A DNA stretch of 17,105 nt from CAYIGN01 sp964363055 (GTDB lineage: Bacteria > Patescibacteriota > Minisyncoccia > Sungbacterales > HO2-52-23). Location: the NCBI GenBank assembly GCA_964363055.1, contig CAYIGN010000008.1, positions 1 to 17,105 of the forward strand, given 5' to 3'. Made by a program: the position numbers and the translations under genes. The notes beneath the pieces are model-generated. The model had not been told where the DNA came from, made no database searches, and was given only the letters and a program-made list of their open reading frames with translations. Positions 14,377 to 17,105 of this stretch are shown in pieces; position 1 is the first letter of the stretch, and the number at the start of each line of letters is the position of its first letter.

Positions 14377-15354
14377 ATGTCTTCAAAAACAGGAACGTAT
14401 GTTTTAGTAATCGGCGGGGCCGGGGCCATCGGCTCCAATCTCGTACGGCGGCTGCTGACTGAGAACTATCGCGTCGCGGTATTCACTCTCCCCGGACCGG
14501 ATCTCGTACGAATGGAGTATGACGCTCTTAAAGATAAAGTTGAGCTTATTATTGAAGATCTGACCATGCCCGGCGCGATCCGCAAGGCGATCACCCGACT
14601 CCAACCAGAGATCGTCTATCACCTGGCAAGCCTGGTTTGGGCAAGAGTACCCGGCCTCGGCGACGAAGAACACCTCAAGGTGACCGGACTCGGAACCATG
14701 CATCTCTTAGAGGCATTGAAGGATAGACCCGAGACCAGAATTGTTTTTACCGGATCTGCTGCAGTGTACGGTCCGGGCGCGCTCTTAAAAGAGAATGCGC
14801 CCATTATTCCCAATACGGTCTTCGGCGCTTGCAAGGCGTCCGCGAGTATTTTGCTGCAAACCTACGCTCGCATCTACGGACTCTCAACCGTGGAATTGCG
14901 TTTCTTTATGCCCTATGGGCCGTGGGAGCATCCCCATCGCCTGATTCCTCAAGCAATCTTGTCGGCATTGGCCAAGCACGACCTCTCTATGACCTCCGGG
15001 GAGCAAAAACGGGATCCGATCTACATTGACGATGTGGTGGAGGCACTGATTCTGGCCGGCACCAAAAATGTGAAGGCCGGATCGGTATTCAATATCGGCT
15101 CCGGCCAGGCGATTCCGGTCAAAGACATGGTACAGGACATATTCGGACTGATGGGTAATCCGGCAAAGCCCCTTTTCGGGAAGCTCCCGATGCGGCCGGA
15201 TGAAATCATGGAGATGTCAGCGGACGTGTCCGCGGCTCGTGAGCAACTCGGCTGGCAGCCCAGGATTTCACTGACCGAAGGTCTTACAAAGACCATCGCA
15301 TGGTGGAAAGAGCATCGCGATTTTGCGGAACGCATCACTGCGGCCTCCAAATAA
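14377..15354 (+). CDS. NAD-dependent epimerase/dehydratase (extended SDR) with Phe at the catalytic Tyr position
   Basis: The product has 325 residues from ATG 14377. The NAD-binding motif is VIGGAGAIGSNLV (11-23), VYHLASLVW is at 80-88, and the Ser/Thr motif is VFTGSAAVYG (123-132). MTSGEQKRDPIYIDDV (205-220) and FNIGSG (238-243) are standard for nucleotide-sugar epimerases/dehydratases. The usual YxxxK reads FGACK, so F149 (codon TTC) replaces the catalytic Tyr while K153 is kept. Activity may therefore be altered, taken over by another residue, or lost. The gene is otherwise intact, which argues against simple decay. ATG 14353 is in frame but lies inside the MITE; 14377 follows the MITE-derived SD and gives a normal N-terminus. 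It leads an operon with the split transketolase (3-bp gap). Confidence 0.88.
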   Translation: MSSKTGTYVLVIGGAGAIGSNLVRRLLTENYRVAVFTLPGPDLVRMEYDALKDKVELIIEDLTMPGAIRKAITRLQPEIVYHLASLVWARVPGLGDEEHLKVTGLGTMHLLEALKDRPETRIVFTGSAAVYGPGALLKENAPIIPNTVFGACKASASILLQTYARIYGLSTVELRFFMPYGPWEHPHRLIPQAILSALAKHDLSMTSGEQKRDPIYIDDVVEALILAGTKNVKAGSVFNIGSGQAIPVKDMVQDIFGLMGNPAKPLFGKLPMRPDEIMEMSADVSAAREQLGWQPRISLTEGLTKTIAWWKEHRDFAERITAASK

Positions 15355-15357
15355 AAC

Positions 15358-16143
15358 ATGGCGACCCCCAACAAAGATCTGCGCCGGAAGATTATTGAAC
15401 TTATCAGCAAAGGCAACTCGCCGCACGTTGCATCAGCCCTATCAATGGTTGAAATCCTGAACTCAATCTTTAGAACCATGGATCTTGAAAAGATCAGGAA
15501 AGGAGCGCGGGATCGGGATAGATTTATTTTAAGCAAAGGCCACGGCGCGGCCGGACTCTATGTCTTAATGCATAAACACGGCTTAATGGGAGACGCCGAG
15601 CTCTCTTCCTATCATCAAAACGGCTCCTTGCTCGCCGGACACGCCAGCCATTTTGTAAAATATATTGAACATTCCACCGGCGCTTTGGGCCATGGTCTTG
15701 CGCCCGCGCTCGGTATGGCGATTGGCTTGCGGACGCTCAAGAGCACGTCAAAAGTATATGTGCTGGTGGGGGACGGAGAATTGCATGAAGGATCAAACTG
15801 GGAGGCGCTTATGCTCGCGGGACATCTGGGTATGGAAAATCTTTATGTGCTGGTTGATAACAACGGCTATGACCAAATGGGCAGATTAAAAGAGTGCTGC
15901 GATATTGAGCCATTGCGGGCCAAGTTGGAGAGTTTCAATTTTGAAGTGGAGGAGGTGGACGGGCATTCCGAAGATGAAATCACGGCGGCATTGAAAAAAT
16001 CAGGCAATAAAAAACCGACTGCGCTCATCTGCCGCACCGTAAAAGGCAAAGGGGTTTCGTTTATGGAAGGAAACGCGGTCTGGCACTACCGACCTCCGGC
16101 CGGAGAGGATTATGCCAAGGCGTTAGATGAGTTGAAAGATTAA
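15358..16143 (+). CDS. Transketolase, N-terminal (thiamine diphosphate-binding) subunit
   Basis: The product has 261 residues, the normal length for the N-terminal half of a split transketolase. SKGHGAAGLYVLM (59-71) and STGALGHGL (106-114) are family motifs. VGDGELHEGSNWEA (137-150) with VDNNGYDQ (166-173) is the ThDP/Mg2+ motif (GDG..N). The subunit carries cofactor diphosphate binding and pairs with the next gene to move a two-carbon ketol unit between sugars. The gap to the epimerase is 3 bp and to the C-terminal subunit 14 bp. Its place in a glycan locus suggests either supply of pentose/tetrose phosphates or two-carbon branching of an activated sugar; sequence does not decide. It is cytoplasmic, with no signs of damage. 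Confidence 0.93.
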   Translation: MATPNKDLRRKIIELISKGNSPHVASALSMVEILNSIFRTMDLEKIRKGARDRDRFILSKGHGAAGLYVLMHKHGLMGDAELSSYHQNGSLLAGHASHFVKYIEHSTGALGHGLAPALGMAIGLRTLKSTSKVYVLVGDGELHEGSNWEALMLAGHLGMENLYVLVDNNGYDQMGRLKECCDIEPLRAKLESFNFEVEEVDGHSEDEITAALKKSGNKKPTALICRTVKGKGVSFMEGNAVWHYRPPAGEDYAKALDELKD

Positions 16144-16157
16144 AATCCAAGACCAAT

Positions 16158-17048
16158 ATGCGAGCCATTCTTTTTCAGAAAATCCACGAAACAATGCGAC
16201 GTAATCCCAATCTCTTTTTCCTGACCGCCGGAGTCGGTTTTAACTTGATTGAGCCAATGTGCCAAGAATTTCCCTACCGCACCATGAATGTGGGCATTGC
16301 GGAACAAAATCTGGTGGGAATCGCGGCCGGCCTCTCCAACCTTGGGTTCAAAGCGATTTGTTACTCCTACACCAACTTTCTTGCCGAGCGCGCTTTTGAG
16401 CAAATCCGCAATGATATTTGCCTCCATCGCTATGCGCCAATTCTCATCGGCACCACCACCGGCTTTGATAATGCCGGCTTGGGCGTTACTCACCATGCCC
16501 TGGATGACATCGGGGCTCTCAAAACGCTGGCGCACCTGCGTATTTACTCTCCTTCCAGTGCCGAGTCCATAGTCGCGGTCTTTGACGAAACGCTAAAATC
16601 AAACGAGGCGTCTTTCATCCGATTCAGCAAAAACGATTTTTCCGAAGGGCTTCCCGCCTCCGGAGTCAATCGTTTTATCATAAAAAATAATTCAGAAATC
16701 CTTGTTATTTCCCACGGCAGAATGGTGGCAAACTCCGTAAAGGCCTCTGGCCTGTCGCCTGTTTTCGATCTCTTTGCGATGGATCGGGTCAAGCCCCTTG
16801 ATCAAACGAATCTTGAAAAACTTTTTGCTCTCTACAAAAAAATAATTGTCGTGGAAGACAATTTTAAGTCGGGATTATACAATTCTATCGCCCAGTGGAT
16901 GGCGGAAAACGGCGTCAAAAAGGTCCGCCTCCATTCAGTCAGCGTAGAAGAAAAGTATCGGGGCGAGATCGGCGATGCCAATTACCTGGAGGATCTCAAC
17001 GGTCTAAGTCCGGAAAAAATCACCGAGTTTATCGCGCAACTGAATTAA
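16158..17048 (+). CDS. Transketolase, C-terminal (pyrimidine-binding) subunit
   Basis: The product has 296 residues. VGIAEQNLVGIAAGLS (45-60) holds the catalytic Glu (E49) that activates the ThDP aminopyrimidine. YSYTNFLAERAFEQIRND (69-86) and GLGVTHHALDD (107-117) are typical of the transketolase pyrimidine domain. The C-terminal half (ILVISHGRMV, KKIIVVEDN) is the transketolase_C fold. It would form a heterotetramer with the preceding subunit. Both halves are complete, so the enzyme should be active. There is no SD before ATG 16158, only 14 bp after the previous stop, so coupling is likely. The gene ends 57 bp before the window edge and no terminator is seen in that space. Confidence 0.93.
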   Translation: MRAILFQKIHETMRRNPNLFFLTAGVGFNLIEPMCQEFPYRTMNVGIAEQNLVGIAAGLSNLGFKAICYSYTNFLAERAFEQIRNDICLHRYAPILIGTTTGFDNAGLGVTHHALDDIGALKTLAHLRIYSPSSAESIVAVFDETLKSNEASFIRFSKNDFSEGLPASGVNRFIIKNNSEILVISHGRMVANSVKASGLSPVFDLFAMDRVKPLDQTNLEKLFALYKKIIVVEDNFKSGLYNSIAQWMAENGVKKVRLHSVSVEEKYRGEIGDANYLEDLNGLSPEKITEFIAQLN

Positions 17049-17078
17049 TCTAGAACCCATCTCAAAAATGGCTTTGAA

Positions 17079-17101
17079 GGCGAAATCGTGCGGATTTCGT
17101 C
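17079..17101. repeat. Hairpin at the window edge, possibly the start of another repeat element
   Basis: GGCGAAATC (17079-17087) and GATTTCGTC (17093-17101) form a 9-bp stem, with one G-U, around GTGCG. The preceding AACCCATCTCAAAAATGG could be an element end, but the window stops before a partner end could be seen. It is not a good terminator because no T tract is visible. Confidence 0.4.
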
Positions 17102-17105
17102 GCTC

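Noticed and set aside
1..17105. CRISPR array, tRNA or rRNA genes
   Set aside because: No regularly spaced direct repeats, tRNA-like arms or rRNA-like sequence were seen. The repeats found are inverted or simple tandem.
1..17105. UGA recoding to glycine (as in Gracilibacteria/Absconditabacteria)
   Set aside because: TGA ends the fusion gene and the FkbM gene at family-appropriate lengths, and intact genes show no in-frame TGA.

Overview
The window looks like a surface-glycan (sugar-nucleotide / nonulosonic-acid / polysaccharide assembly) island of an uncultivated bacterium with a streamlined genome. A Patescibacteria/CPR (Parcubacteria-like) origin is my best guess. The reasons are indirect: compact gene spacing, many starts without a Shine-Dalgarno (SD) motif, near-leaderless promoters, and one hypothetical protein (10154-10885) that resembles, from memory, a family I associate with such genomes. 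TGA is used as a stop (1236 on the minus strand, 11773 on the plus strand), which argues against the UGA=Gly lineages. No rRNA, tRNA, CRISPR array or transposase gene was seen.

Layout. From 10885 down to 1 the minus strand carries a long gene series. In transcription order it is: a hypothetical protein with an in-frame palindromic insertion; an SDR oxidoreductase; an NAD-dependent epimerase/dehydratase; a 72-bp MITE; an aldo/keto reductase; a GT2 glycosyltransferase; a SAM methyltransferase; a 232-bp gap with two strong palindromes; an internally deleted Gfo/Idh/MocA remnant; a frameshifted P-loop kinase; a clear Rho-independent terminator; a 928-residue multidomain protein (CMP-sugar synthetase + second nucleotidyltransferase + NeuB/SAF synthase + cupin); a HAD phosphatase; and a second Gfo/Idh/MocA oxidoreductase cut by the window edge. 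At 10967-11773 a plus-strand FkbM methyltransferase sits behind a perfect TTGACA-17-TATAAT promoter only 6 bp from its ATG. Convergent to it (14117-11832) is an O-antigen ligase/polymerase-like membrane protein with C-terminal TPRs. At 14377-17048 a plus-strand operon encodes an extended-SDR epimerase (with Phe in place of the catalytic Tyr) and the two halves of a split transketolase.

How it fits together. The SDR, epimerases, AKR, Gfo/Idh proteins and transketolase pair can make or remodel an unusual activated sugar. The four-module protein would condense a sugar with phosphoenolpyruvate and CMP-activate the product, with the HAD protein as a candidate phosphatase. The GT2, SAM and FkbM methyltransferases and the Wzy/WaaL-like protein would assemble, decorate and polymerise or ligate the glycan. 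The exact sugar cannot be read from the sequence.

Most notable signals. (1) The fused nonulosonate-type enzyme. (2) A two-member MITE family with AGACCT tips and 3-bp target duplications; one copy landed exactly between a leaderless-type promoter and its start codon and supplies an SD inside its own hairpin. (3) A 134-bp palindromic element inserted in frame, with a TTTA duplication, inside a coding gene. (4) A small decayed block (4137-5114) whose genes carry strong SD motifs unlike their neighbours.
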